Shown: positions 12,762-25,758 of the stretch, piece by piece
Layout: every line of letters starts with the position of its first letter
How positions within the stretch are numbered: position 1 is the stretch's first letter
Origin: Brassica napus
Taxonomy: Eukaryota; Streptophyta; Magnoliopsida; Brassicales; Brassicaceae
DNA: 64,000 bases
Direction: 5' to 3'
NCBI RefSeq assembly: GCF_020379485.1
Contig: NC_063446.1
Span: 15,746,471 to 15,810,470 of the forward strand
Translations under genes and position numbers: made by a program
The notes under the pieces: model-generated
Seen by the model: only the letters and a program-made list of their open reading frames with translations
Databases searched by the model: none
Told to the model about the DNA's origin: nothing

Positions 12762-14288
12762 ATGGAAGGCAAGGAAGAAGATGTTAGAGTCGGAGCTAAC
12801 AAATTCCCCGAGAGACAACCCATCGGAACATCGGCTCAGAGCGACAAAGACTACAAGGAGCCGCCTCCTGCGCCGTTGTTCGAGCCCGGCGAGCTCGCTT
12901 CGTGGTCCTTCTGGAGAGCCGGAATCGCCGAGTTCATCGCCACGTTTCTCTTTCTTTACATAACTGTGTTGACCGTCATGGGTGTGAAGAGGTCACCGAG
13001 CATGTGTGCTTCCGTCGGAATCCAAGGCATCGCTTGGGCTTTCGGTGGTATGATCTTCGCTCTCGTCTACTGTACCGCTGGTGTCTCCGGTAAGTCACCA
13101 CCACACTCCAGATTCTCCGATCTAACGGTTTCTAGTTTCTTCAGATAGATAGATGGTAGCTATGTTAGTTCTTCCGTTTCAAAATGTTTTTTTATAGGAA
13201 AAATTTGTTTCAAGAAAATATATTTATACATTTTAATGCATTTTTATTATGAAATAATGGTAAACTGTATATTTTTATAAATTTAATTATGTTTAGCGAA
13301 ATTTGATTGGATAAAATTTCTGGGAAATATTTAATCCGAAAATATTGTATTTATAATTAAAATTTATAATGTTTTCATGCTGAAAATTTGAAAACATACT
13401 ATCTTTTTGAAAGAGAGAGTATGAAACTGAGGAGCATCAAAGTTTCAAACTTTCGATCTGCAGTTGTCGTAATAACGCTTTGTGTTGTGTTTATGCAACT
13501 AAGGAGCAGTTAAAACTTTGAACTTTCTATTTATAGATGTTGTAATAACGATTTGTGTTGTGTAATGACCTCTCAGGTGGACACATCAACCCAGCAGTCA
13601 CATTCGGTCTGTTCTTGGCTCGGAAGCTTTCACTCACACGAGCTGTGTACTATATAGTGATGCAGTGCTTAGGAGCCATCTGTGGAGCCGGTGTGGTCAA
13701 GGGGTTCCAACCAAAGCGGTACCAAGCTCTAGGAGGTGGAGCTAACACCGTAGCTCCTGGCTACACCAAAGGAAGTGGTCTCGGTGCTGAGATTATTGGA
13801 ACCTTTGTGCTAGTTTACACCGTCTTCTCCGCAACTGACGCTAAGAGAAACGCTCGTGACTCTCATGTTCCTGTAAGTTGTACAAAAAAAGAGACAGGAC
13901 TTTTGTGGTGTTATGTTGGATTAGGATAAGAATGCTTAATTGTTTTTTTTTGGAATTGGACAGATTCTTGCACCTCTCCCAATCGGATTCGCTGTGTTCT
14001 TGGTCCACTTGGCAACCATCCCCATCACTGGAACTGGAATCAACCCAGCAAGAAGTCTTGGAGCTGCAATCATCTTCAACAAGGACAACGCTTGGGACGA
14101 CCATGTGAGTTTTCCACTTCTTACCAACAAATTACATTTGGATTTGGGATCACTGGTTTACTAAAGTCTTTGTTTCATTCTTTGTTCTCTAGTGGGTCTT
14201 TTGGGTTGGACCATTCATCGGTGCTGCACTTGCTGCTCTTTACCACGTGATAGTCATCAGAGCCATCCCATTCAAGTCCAGAAGCTGA
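12762..14288 (+). CDS. PIP1;2: Plasma-membrane aquaporin PIP1;2
   Basis: Four exons (12762-13089, 13577-13872, 13964-14104, 14193-14288) join in frame to 286 residues, the usual PIP1 length, with GT/AG borders. It begins [20 protein letters not shown], the long hydrophilic N-terminus of PIP1 proteins. Both NPA boxes are present (HINPAVTF near residue 114; GINPARSLG near 235), as is the MIP signature [11 protein letters not shown]. The end FKSRS is typical of PIP1. Family role: a six-helix water channel, also CO2 in some PIP1s, that usually works in heterotetramers with PIP2. No disabling change is seen. In Arabidopsis, CYP86A8 and ATI1 lie next to PIP1;2; here the next gene is the MESD-like one, which suggests loss of the genes between. 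Confidence 0.96.
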
Positions 14289-14606
14289 TTGAGTTACTCT
14301 TTAAAAAATATGTTCCCTTAGTTTGCTTTCTTTTGTGAATGTACTACTTGTGTGAAACATCGTGTGTATGTGTTGCTGCTCTACATTGCCTGATGCAGAC
14401 TCTTATATAATGGAACGACATTCCCCTGAAAAAGTTTGTAATATCTCCTCGTCTTTCCAAATGATTTCTATAATTGGAACGTTCTAGGCAGGCATTTATC
14501 TTGAAACAAAGCGGAACAACATAGTTAACGTATTAGCTTACAATCTGCTACAGAGACAAAATCCTATCTGGTTAATGAACCAAAAATATTTACTGGCCGT
14601 ATAGGC
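14289..14606. other. Convergent intergenic spacer
   Basis: Only 318 bases separate the stop codons of the aquaporin gene (+) and the MESD-like gene (-). This must hold both 3' UTRs and polyadenylation sites. No further gene is seen. Confidence 0.6.
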
Positions 14607-15388
14607 CTATAGTTCATCCTTGGTAACATCATTCTTGCTCGTATCACCATCTTTATCATCCTTGCTTTGCTTAGCTTGAAGTTTTTCAAAGACATCATCA
14701 AGAGGAGGATCCCCAGGTCTTCGAAACTCTTGTTTCCCTATCTTAACCTCATAAGCCTCTTCTTGGCTCAGCACAAACTCCCTTAGCTAAATTCAAAATC
14801 AATTGCACATCTCAAGATCTGTTACTAATCCGGTAAATAAAGTTGACAACATTTTTTTTATCATTACCTCAGTCACTTCCTTCCCGTTCTGCATATTGAA
14901 CATCACCGTGCTTCGATCCACGGCCATGAATCTCACTCCTAACCCGCCTGTTCTCAGAACTTTCGTCCATCTCATAGCAATCTCCACCACCATATCCTGA
15001 TGGTCAATTTTTTTTTAAAAAAAACTCACGACTTTTTCAATCACATGAATGGATTCGTCGTTTTGTCTACCTTAGTTCGGTGGACTCCTAACCGGAGCTT
15101 GACGAATCCGACGACCGGTGCAAAAGTCCGTTTAGCCATTTCCTCTTGGATCTGATCGAATCCCATGTCGGAGAAATCCGGAGGCGGATCGAACTCCGGC
15201 GTCGCTGTTTCGCTCCCCCACTGTTTCCATGATTCGTCTTCTTCATTGTCTTCCACGTCGTCAAGATCGTCGGTGATCTCGATCCGTCGCTTCCCTGCTT
15301 CGACAGATCCGTACGAGAACAGAAGAAACACGAGGCAAAAGAGTAGAGTAACAAAATAGGAGCGAATCATCTTCTCCATGGGAATCAT
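14607..15388 (-). CDS. MESD-like ER chaperone protein with KDEL end
   Basis: Three exons (15071-15388, 14868-14996, 14607-14786) give 208 residues in one frame. The N-terminus MIPMEKMIRSYFVTLLFCLV is a signal peptide, ending near the SVEAGKRR junction. The middle is acidic (DDLDDVEDNEEDE), followed by a domain with FMAVDRSTVMFNMQNGKEV. The protein ends NDVTKDEL, a canonical ER-retrieval signal. The best family match I recognise is the plant homologue of MESD/Boca (AT2G46000-type), which in animals assists folding of LDL-receptor-like beta-propellers; the plant client is not known to me. The start at 15388 gives the longest signal peptide; 15376 (MEKM) is an alternative. No disablement is seen. 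Confidence 0.85.
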
Positions 15389-16105
15389 ATACGGCGAAGC
15401 GAGACGGCAACGGTACTTCTATATCAGTTGGGGAAAGATGAGTAACGACATAAACTGAAATCTTCTCGCCGTTTCCTTCTTTTATAAACGAAAGGCGTGT
15501 CGTGTTATATGCGTCAATACGATAAGCATGTAAATGCTGGAAGGAAAAAACGACACGGCGTTTTCACCTTTGTGGTATTCGACGCAAATATCACGCAGTT
15601 TGCGTGTTCCAACAGTATCAAGACCGTGGGGCCCACCAAAATAAAGTAAAAAATCAGATTAATACGTCTCAGAAAAAAAAAAAATCAAAAAGGAAGAGGG
15701 AAGTAAATCAGCAGCAGCTAGGGTTTGACTGCGAGAAATTTCTGATCGCGTGAGTTTGTGAATCAATCATCGAATCCGTGGATTTCGCTTATCGAAAAGC
15801 GCCCCACAAAGGATCTGGTTTTATACCTTTGCATCCCGCAACTTTCGCTTCTCTCAGATTAACCCTCCCCACAAAAAATTCGATGCAAATCTGGAGAGAG
15901 AGAGAGTGTGTGTGTGTGTGTGACAACCACTGAGTGTGTGCGTGCCTTTTCGAACGTTGGCGTGTTTGCTTCTGCTTCTCGATTATTATTTTTTGGTTTG
16001 GTAGGGGTTTTTCAACTTTTTATTTTTTCTTCTTCTTCTTCTTATTGTGAGTTTGAAGAATTTGGGTTTGATTGTGTTCGAGTGTTAGGTTCTTTGTCGA
16101 ATTGT
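15389..16105. promoter_or_regulatory. Divergent promoter region between the MESD-like gene and BRAHMA
   Basis: The two genes are transcribed away from each other with 717 bases between start codons. The BRAHMA side has a leader-like segment with (GA)n and (GT)n runs at 15893-15921 and CT-rich sequence up to the ATG. No clear TATA box is seen on the BRAHMA side, common for broadly expressed chromatin genes. Confidence 0.5.
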
Positions 16106-19100
16106 ATGCAATCTGGAGGCAGTGGTGGAGGGCCCGCCCGGAATCCGGGCATGGGTCCCGGTGGTCGGACCAACTCCACGTCATCTGCTGCGTCTCCGTC
16201 TTCTTCGTCTTCTTCTGTGCAACAGCAGCAGCTGGCATCTAGGCAGGTAAAGGATTCTGAAAGTGGATTTGGTTCGTTTAGAGGAGTACGATACTCTCTC
16301 TTTAGTTATTTGTTAGTGTTTACCTCCAGCCTCTTTGAAGTACGTGTGTTGTTTATCAGCGCCGCTGATAAATTAATGTGTTTTTTTTATATGGCAGCAA
16401 CATCAGCTGAGAAACTCAGAGGGAAATGATGGCATGTTTGCGTATCATGCTGGTGGGATGATGGGAGGTGGCAGCTTTGGTTCTCCCTCTGGCTCTATGC
16501 GACAGCCTCAGCAACCTAGGAAGTTCTTTGACTCTCCTCAACTACAGCAGCAACATGGTGAGGGCCAGCAAAGTATTAATCCAATGCAGCAAGCCTATAT
16601 TCAGTTTGCTTTACAAGCTCAGCAACAAAAGGCACATCAGCAAGCTAGAATGGGAATTATGATGGGTTCTTCAAAGGATCAAGATGCACGGATGGGTGTG
16701 TTGAATATGCAGGAAATGATGCCCATGCAGACATCTAATATGGCCCAGGCCTCGTCGCTAGGCCATCGGGTGAACAGCTTGCTCACGGTGAAAGGCAGAT
16801 GGGTTCAGGTCCTCAACAAAGGAACGAAACAAAACCTCATCCTCAGCAGGCTGGAACGGGGCAACTAATGCCTGGAAATATCATAAGGCCAATGCAGGCA
16901 CCACAGGCGATGCAGGGTGTCAATAACATGGGATCCAACCAACTCGCACATTCACAGCAGTGGCAGGCGATGCAGACATGGGCGCGTGAGCGTAATATTG
17001 ATCTCTCACATCCTGCTAACGCCAACCAGATGTCGCACATACTTCAGGCAAGAATGGCTGCCCAACAGAAAGCTATTGAAGGCAATGTGGCTTCACAGTC
17101 ACCAGCTATGCCAGTCTCTAGCCAGCCGGTTTCATCTTCAGCGGTTCCAGGTGAGAATTCACCTCGTGCTAACTCTGCTAGTGATTTCTCTGGGCAGTCA
17201 GGAGGACCAGCGAAGGCCAGACATGCAAACTCATTTGCCTCGACTTCCAGTCCCAGAATGGTGAACCCTGCTGCGAGTCCCTTCTCCCAAGGGAGAGATA
17301 ATCCTATGTATCCTCGACATTTAGCGCAGCCTACAAATGGGGTGCAGTCAGGAAATTCCCTGCAGACGTCTGCAAATGACGCACATGTTCTGGATCAGAA
17401 AAAACGTTTAGGTTCTTCTGAAAATTTGCAGATGCAACAGCCTAGGCAGCTAAATGCACCGACTCCAAATCTAGCAGCTCCATCTGATGCTGGCCCACTC
17501 AGTAATTCTTCCCGTCAGAGTGGACAGGGGACCCAACAAGCACAACAGCGATCAGGGTTTACTAAACAACAACTTCATGTTCTCAAAGCCCAGATACTTG
17601 CATTTAGGCGTTTGAAGGTTTTCCAGCTGTCTTTTCCTCATTTGTTTCTATTATGTATATGTTGCTGGGGATTTATCACTGCCGTCATTTACGGTTCTGC
17701 AATTCACGCTCATTGATTATCTTTTTTCTTTTTACTTGACAGAAAGGAGAAGGTTCTTTGCCTCAGGAGCTTCTTAAAGCTATTGCCCCACCACCGCTTG
17801 AACTGCAGACGCAGAGGCAAGTTTCTCCTGTGAGGTTACAAGTTCAGGATAGATCTACAGACAAAACTGTAGAAGACCAAGCAAGGTTGCTGGAGTCTGG
17901 AAAAGAGTCTCAGGCTGCTGCTTCTTCAAATGGACAGATATTTTCTAAAGAGGAAGAGAATCTTAGAGATACAGAAGTACCTTTGGCGAAGAGCCACAGC
18001 CAATTATTTCAAAACCGGGGAAAAGAACCTGCTTCTATTGATGCGGTTACGAAACTGGAGCAACAAACTGATGTATTTCCTGTTAAGTCAGACCAAGGAG
18101 CAGAGGCTAGTACTCAACAGACTCCTAGAAGTGATTCTAATGCTGATAAGGGAAAAGCTGTTGCATCTGATGGAGACCAATCTAATGTTCCTTCACAAGC
18201 AAACACTCCCCAGCAGCACAAGGATACAGCCTCTGCCAGGAAATATCATGGACCGTTGTTTGATTTTCCCTTTTTCACTCGAAAACATGACTCTTATGGG
18301 TCTGCAACAGCCAATGCTAATAACAATCTCACGTTGGCATATGATATTAAAGATCTGATTTGTGAAGAAGGTGCAGAGTTCTTTAATAAGAAAAGAGCAG
18401 ACAGTTTGAAGAAGATAAATGGTCTACTAGCAAAAAATTTGGAAAGGAAAAGGATTAGGCCTGATCTTGTTTTGCGGCTTCAAATTGAAGAGAAAAAGCT
18501 TAGGCTACGGGATCTTCAGTCTCGTGTTAGAGATGAAGTGGATCGACAGCAACAGGAGATAATGTCCATGCCTGATAGGCCATACCGTAAATTTGTGAGG
18601 TTGTGTGAACGTCAACGCCTTGAAATGAATAGACAAGTATTGGCCAGCCAGAAAGCTGTTAGAGAGAAGCAGCTGAAAACCATTTTTCAGTGGCGTAAGA
18701 AACTCCTTGAGGCTCACTGGGCTATACGTGATGCACGCACTGCTCGTAACAGGGGAGTGGCCAAATACCATGAAAAGATGTTGAGAGAGTTCTCAAAGAG
18801 AAAAGATGATGGCCGGAACAAAAGGATGGAGGCCTTGAAAAACAATGATGTAGAAAGGTACAGGGAGATGTTGTTGGAACAGCAAACAAATATACCTGGT
18901 GATGCTGCTGAAAGATATGCTGTTCTCTCTTCATTTTTGACCCAAACCGAAGATTATCTCCATAAACTTGGAGGTAAGATTACTGCCACAAAGAATCAAC
19001 AGGAAGTGGAGGAGGCAGCGAATGCTGCAGCAGTTGCAGCTAGATTGCAGGTATGCATACTGCTTTCTCTACGCCACTTCTATTTTTCCCGTACTCCCTG

Positions 19101-22100
19101 TAGATAACTCTACAAATTCAGCTTAAATGTTGACTATGCTTATCTGTTTCTGTTCTTGATGCAGGGCCTGTCAGAAGAGGAGGTCAGGGCAGCAGCTGCT
19201 TGTGCTCGGGAAGAAGTTGTGATCAGAAATAGATTTATGGAAATGAATGCGCCAAAAGATAATTCATCTGTCAACAAGTAAGTCATTACTCACCAAAAAT
19301 AATTTAGACGGGGAAATAGCAAAGTACTAGTTGTTACTCATAATTTATCAGCCAATACAACTGTGTGCTTAAAAAGTTCATGCTTATCTGTAAAATACCG
19401 ACACTTAGACTGTACACGACGTACAATAAGCAATAGTCTCCTTGGATGCTGTCTTTAGAATGTTCTTTACCCGTTTTGTTATGTCTTTCGCTAGGTATTA
19501 TACTCTGGCTCATGCTGTAAACGAACTGGTTGTGAGACAACCTTCAATGCTTCAAGCTGGAACTTTGCGCGATTACCAGCTGGTATCTCCTTCATCCAGA
19601 CTCTATGTATTGTGAATTTCTTTTTTTCTGTTGTGCCACATGTTGCTGGTTTCTAAGGCTTTCCGCTCGGTGTCATTCAGGTTGGATTGCAATGGATGCT
19701 CTCGTTGTATAATAACAAATTAAATGGGATCTTGGCTGATGAGATGGGTCTTGGAAAAACTGTGCAGGTTAAGTCTGCTCTCAGTTTTCAGGAACTCCTG
19801 GATTTACTTTACTTTTGCCTTTGGCGAGCAATGCATTATACTTTGTCGGCGCTGATTGTTTTCAGTCTTCGCCGTGCAGGTAATGGCACTGATTGCTTAC
19901 CTTATGGAGTTTAAGGGCAATTATGGACCACATCTCATCATCGTTCCCAATGCTGTTCTAGTGAACTGGAAGGTTTGTGTTTTCTACAAGGCCTCGCCTA
20001 TAATTTTTCACAGAAACCCTGCATCAGCTTATAACCAGTGTTTTTTTCGAGACGAGACCGCAAGTCTCTAACTCATAGTTACTCAACTCACTTCTCCAAT
20101 ACCCCACAAATCTCTTTATCCTTTTTTTCTTAACGTTTACTCTAGAGAGCTAGCTGTTAGTTGTGGTGACATGGCCATCTCCGGTTGGTCAGCTCTTCTG
20201 TGTTCCTTTGAATGCTTATCAGCATTTGCTATCTTTTCTTTTGCAGAGTGAACTCCATACTTGGCTGCCATCTGTTTCATGCATATATTATGTTGGTACA
20301 AAGGATCAACGTTCAAAATTGTTCGCTCAGGTAATTTTAAAAAAAAAGCTGTGTTTACTCCAGATTTTGTTTTGAAATTGTTGATTGACACATCCCCTGG
20401 TCTCATAAACACAGGAAGTTTGCGCCATGAAGTTCAATGTCCTCGTTACAACTTATGAGTTCATTATGTATGATCGATCAAAACTCTCAAAAGTTGATTG
20501 GAAATACATCATAATTGATGAAGCACAACGGATGAAGGACAGAGAGTCTGTTTTGGCCCGAGATCTTGACCGGTACCGCTGCCAACGGAGATTACTTCTC
20601 ACTGGGACACCTTTACAGGTTGGTAACAGTACATCTAACAACTAAAAACCAAGATTCTTTGAGTTTTCATATTATGTTTAGTAAATAGATGAATCTTATT
20701 GTGCTTTTATTAAATCTGTAGAACGATCTGAAAGAGCTTTGGTCATTATTGAATCTGCTCCTTCCTGATGTCTTTGACAATCGAAAAGCATTTCATGATT
20801 GGTTCGCGCAACCCTTTCAAAGAGAAGGTCCTGCGCATAATATAGAGGATGACTGGCTGGAAACTGAGAAAAAGGTCATTGTCATTCACAGGCTTCATCA
20901 AATTTTAGAGCCGTTCATGCTTAGACGTCGTGTTGAGGATGTTGAAGGTTCACTTCCCCCTAAGGTAGGTTCTGTGATATTAGCTGCCGTTATATTTTCG
21001 CCTAGATGATTCTTCTGATAATGCTTTCGGCTGCAGGTTTCCGTAGTTTTAAGATGTAGAATGTCTGCTATACAGAGTGCCGTTTATGATTGGATTAAAG
21101 CTACCGGAACTCTAAGAGTTGATCCAGACGATGAAAAACTTAGGGCTCAGAAGAGTTCGATCTACCAAGCCAAGATATACAGAACTTTAAATAATAGGTG
21201 CATGGAGTTGAGGAAAACATGTAATCATCCTTTGCTCAATTATCCATATTTCAATGATCTTTCCAAGGATTTTCTCGTGAGGTCATGTGGAAAATTGTGG
21301 ATTCTGGATAGAATTCTTATAAAGCTACAGAGGACAGGCCATCGGGTGTTGCTCTTCAGTACGATGACGAAACTCCTTGATATCTTGGAAGAGTATTTGC
21401 AATGGCGGAGGCTTGTATACAGAAGAATAGATGGGACTACCAGCCTGGAAGATCGGGAATCAGCTATTGTGGATTTCAATGATCCTGATACTGATTGTTT
21501 TATTTTCCTGCTTAGTATACGTGCAGCTGGAAGGGGTCTCAACCTTCAGACTGCTGACACAGTTGTGATATATGATCCGGATCCAAACCCCAAGAATGAG
21601 GAACAAGCAGTTGCCAGAGCCCATCGTATTGGGCAGACAAGGGAAGTAAAAGTAATTTATATGGAGGCAGTTGTTGAAAAATTTTCCAGCCATCAAAAGG
21701 AGGACGAGCTTAGAAGCGGTGGTTCAATAGACGTAGAGGATGACTTGGCTGGGAAAGACCGGTATATAGGATCTATTGAGGGTCTCATAAGGAATAATAT
21801 TCAACAGTACAAGATCGACATGGCTGATGAAGTCATTAATGCTGGGCGTTTTGACCAAAGGACGACTCATGAAGAGCGGCGTATGACATTGGAGACTTTA
21901 TTGCATGATGAAGAGAGATATCAAGAAACTGTCCATGATGTACCTTCTCTCCATGAGGTGAACAGGATGATTGCCAGAAGCGAGGAGGAAGTGGAGTTAT
22001 TTGATCAGGTGGATGAAGAATTTGACTGGACCGAGGAGATGACTTCTCATGAGCAGGTGCCTAAGTGGCTTCGAGCTAGCACCAGAGAGGTGAATACTAC

Positions 22101-24225
22101 CGTTGCTGATTTGTCTAAGAAACCGTCAAAGAACATGTTATCAAGCAGTAATCTCATCGTGCAAACTGCTGGGCCTGGAGGTGAGAGAAAAAGGGGGCGG
22201 CCCAAGAGCAAAAAGATTAACTACAAGGAAATTGAAGATGACATTGGAGGATACTCTGAGGAAAGCTCTGAGGAAAGGAACATTGATTCTGGGAATGAAG
22301 AAGAGGGAGACATTGAACAATTTGATGATGATGAACTAACTGGTGCTCTTGGTAATCACCAAACCAACAAAGACGAATCTGATGGGGAGAACCCTGTCCG
22401 CGGTTATGATTATCCTCAGCGGTCTGGTTGTTATAAAAAAATACTCCACGGGATGATGCTGGTTCTTCAGGATCTTCGCCAGAAAGTCATAGATCGAAAG
22501 AGATGGCTTCTCCAGTTTCTTCACGAAAGTTTGGCTCTTTGTCTGCATTGGACACTAGGCCAGGTTCTGTCTCAAAAAGACTGGTAGGCACCTGATCTTG
22601 TCTCGCAGGCCTCTCTACTTATTTATAGTTTGTGTAATTTTTGCTTCTTTAATTTTGTTGAACAGGTGGATGATACAGAAGATGGGGAAATAGCAGCATC
22701 GGGGGATTCTCACATAGATCTCCAACGATCAGGAAGTTGGGCCCATGAACGTGATGAAGGGGAAGAACAGGTTTTGCAACCTACAATAAAGCGGAAACGG
22801 AGTATTCGTCTAAGACCCCGTCAAACAGGAGAAAGAATAGACGGTACTGATATGCCTCCAGCTCAGCCATTGCAAGTCAATCCTAGCTATCGATCAAAAT
22901 TGAGGACAGTTGTTGACTCGCATGGTTCAAGACAAGAACAGAGTGATTCATCCTCGAGACTTAGGAGTTTACCTGGAAAGAAGATAGCTAATACTTCCAA
23001 GCTTCATGTATCATCACCAAAATCTGGTAGATTGAATACCACACAGCTTCCCCTGGAGGACAACACTGAAGCTGCCAGAGAAACATGGGATGGAACTAGT
23101 CCTATTGGCTCTTCAAATGCAGGTGCAAGAATGTCCCACAACATACAGAAACGGGTATGTTCTGTCAAATAGAATAAGATTTCATTGCATTCTCTTATAT
23201 TGTCGATGTTTCAGTAAATCTATTTTGTATGGTTGGTCTGAACTCACCCATTGCTTGCATGTGCAGTGCAAAACGGTCATTAGCAAACTCCAAAGGAGAA
23301 TCGACAAAGAAGGTCAGCAGATTGTGCCTATGCTGACAAATTTGTGGAAGAGAATTCAGACTGGTTATGCAGCTGGAGGTGTAAATAATCTTTTGGAACT
23401 GCGAGAGATAGATCACCGGTTAGAAAGGCTAGAGTACGCAGGGGTTATGGAACTCGCATCTGACGTGCAGTATATGCTAAGGGGAGCAATGCAGTTCTAT
23501 GGATTCTCGCACGAGGTTTAGTTTTTGCAGCTCTTTGGATTTTGTGTTTTTGATATATATAATAAGCCAATGGGTTTTAATAAAGGTGGAAAAAATCTTG
23601 CGCAGGTGAGATCTGAAGCAAGGAAGGTTCACAACCTGTTCTTTGATCTACTGAAAATGTCTTTTCCAGATTCAGATTTCCGGGAAGCAAGGAATGCACT
23701 TTCCTTCTCTGGACCAACCCCAACGTTGGTATCTACACTGTCCCCAAGAACAGTAGGTATTAGTCAGGGTAAGAAGCAAAAGCCGGTTAATGAAGAGGAA
23801 CCGGAGCCGAGCTCTCCTCAGAGACCTCAACAACGAGAGAATTCAAGGATCAGAGTACAGATACCTCAGAAAGAAACGAAGCTTGGCGGGACATCAAGCC
23901 ACAACGACGACTCTCCAATTTTAGCTCATCCAGGGGAACTAGTAATCTGCAAGAAGAAGAGGAAAGACAGAGAAAAGTCTGCGCCGAGAACCAGAACCGC
24001 CGGCTCAAGCAGCCCGGTGTCACCACCAGCAATGGTGGGTCGTGGTCTTAAAAGTCCTGTGTCTGGTTCAGGTACAAGGGAGACAAGGCTAGCACAGCAG
24101 CAAAGATGGCCAAACCAAGGCACTCATCCAAAACAACAGCGGTGCGGCTGGTGATTCAGTGGGATGGGCTAATCCGGTGAAGAGGTTAAGGACATTCTGG
24201 TAAAAGAAGGCCGAGCCATTTATAG
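16106..24225 (+). CDS. BRM: BRAHMA, SWI2/SNF2 chromatin-remodelling ATPase (full-length locus)
   Basis: Fourteen exons can be laid out: 16106-16246, 16398-17617, 17743-19050, 19165-19277, 19495-19582, 19681-19767, 19880-19972, 20247-20330, 20415-20618, 20722-20964, 21037-22583, 22666-23154, 23267-23515, 23606-24225. If four small indels are discounted, the product is about 2162 residues, against ~2190 in Arabidopsis. Domains in order: Q/S-rich N-terminus; QLQ ([20 protein letters not shown], ends ~454); HSA (~730-795, [14 protein letters not shown]); SNF2 ATPase with DEMGLGKT (~977) and DEAQ (~1080); helicase C with RAAGRGLNL (~1356) and [11 protein letters not shown]-hook KRGRPKSKK (~1579); bromodomain (~1874 onward). 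It is the catalytic subunit of the plant SWI/SNF (BAF-type) complex. Frame breaks: one base lost near 16754-16762; one A lost in the run 22434-22441; one A gained near 24131; two bases lost near 24193. Everything else is conserved, so sequence error is likely, though decay cannot be excluded. Confidence 0.93.
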
Positions 24226-24664
24226 ACAGATTAAGCCTCCTTTATCTTTAGTGCTTAGAGTGATATGTAATGTGGCAATTGAAAGCAATGTAGACTCGCT
24301 TGTAAACAAATATAATTCTCTAGATCTCCTTTCCTGGTATGTTTCTATTTAGAAGAATGTCCTTTTGTCCGCAGTATCCTTCCATCTTTAGATATGTTCC
24401 TTGTAAAAAAACAATATGTGAGGATTAGAACAAACAAAATGAGATGGGTTCATTTTAAATTGTTGTAAGACTGCAAATTGGTACACAATGTTATTTACAT
24501 TTGAAGCAAAGAGAGTTTCAATGATCCTAAAGAATTAAACTTGTTTACACATTTACAGAGGAAAGTTTTTTTCTCCTCCCATGCAATGAACATGAATGGT
24601 TTATAATTTTGGAAATAAACTAAATTTAAAGTACAAAGAAAGATTTGATATTGTAACGAAGTCA
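24226..24664. other. Convergent 3' spacer between BRAHMA and UBC6
   Basis: No gene is seen. This 439-base stretch holds the two 3' UTRs. It recurs at 32296-32741 in unit 2 with small indels. Confidence 0.6.
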
Positions 24665-25758
24665 TCAAGGATCGGCTTTTCCAGCAACTTCATCGTTGTC
24701 ATCGGAGTCTGAACCACGTTCGCTCATGCTATCATCATCATCGTCATCACTTGAGATCTCCTCAGGTGCTCCAATGTCCTCTGGTTTAGCATACCTCTTG
24801 CAGTATTCTTGAAATGTCCAAGATACCAATGTGTCAATGAGAGGTTGAATAGAATAGAGAGAAGCAAGTTGGAAGAAGAGTGAGTGAGATGAACCTTTGA
24901 CTTTCAGTTCATAGGCAGGACGGTCACGCATCAAGAGAGAGGCAGCTTCACCATTGAAAGGATCAGATGGGTTTGGATATAGAAGCAGTTGAGGAAGGAA
25001 TGACTCGAAGACATTGATAAGATCTGATTAAACAAAACAGATCAAGTTTAGTGGATGCAATCATCATCAAGACACAGAGGAGATATATATATATAAATTA
25101 CCAAACATTGGACTCCATGTCTGGTTTATTACATCTAAGCAAACTGCGCCAGAACTGCAATAAGCATATATAGGTTGAGAGAGTGATCAAGATTGGTAAA
25201 TGATAAGCTCAGTGACTTACGATTCATCAACATTGGGGTGATAAATTTGTTAACGAAACCAACAGAAGGAGATTTGTAAGGATAAGCGTCAGGGAGTTCG
25301 ACTTTGATCTTCCAAACACCTCCCTCATAAAGACCTTCACACAACAAACAACAACAAAGAGATAGATCCCAATTCAGTTCTTACTACATAGAGGAGATGA
25401 TGAATCTATGAAGACTCTTATTCTATCAACATAGCTTATGAGGAATGTTGACAAGAACAAATCAAAGAGTTTTTGTTGGGAGGGATTACTGTCAGTGGGG
25501 CCATGGAAAGTGACATAGAACATATGCAAATCGTCGTTGACAGTATCCACTTTGTAATCACTCATCATCCTGATTGATACAAGAAGAAGGAAGACATATA
25601 TATGAATAAGAAGAGATCATCATCATCAACAGATCCAATATATATATTAAAAAGAAAAGAGCCAAATCGAGAGATAAATTCGATGAACTAGAAGATAGAG
25701 AATTGAGCACATACAATTTCATCATGTCCATCTCTCGGCGTTTGCTCGGCGAAGCCAT
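24665..25758 (-). CDS. UBC6: Ubiquitin-conjugating enzyme E2, UBC6 (unit 1 copy)
   Basis: Six exons on the minus strand: 25715-25758, 25490-25569, 25221-25334, 25102-25154, 24895-25023, 24665-24807. They read [15 protein letters not shown] / [12 protein letters not shown] / [20 protein letters not shown] / [17 protein letters not shown] / [20 protein letters not shown] / an acidic tail ending EVAGKADP; expected length is about 187 residues. The catalytic cysteine is in SGAVC (codon 25139-25141). E2 enzymes carry ubiquitin from E1 to E3; the YHPNVDE-type block and acidic tail place this with UBC4/5/6. One base is missing in exon 3, where AACAAATTTATC should have one more A (25243-25250), breaking VNKIYHPNV. 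This is a homopolymer, so sequence error is plausible. Confidence 0.88.
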
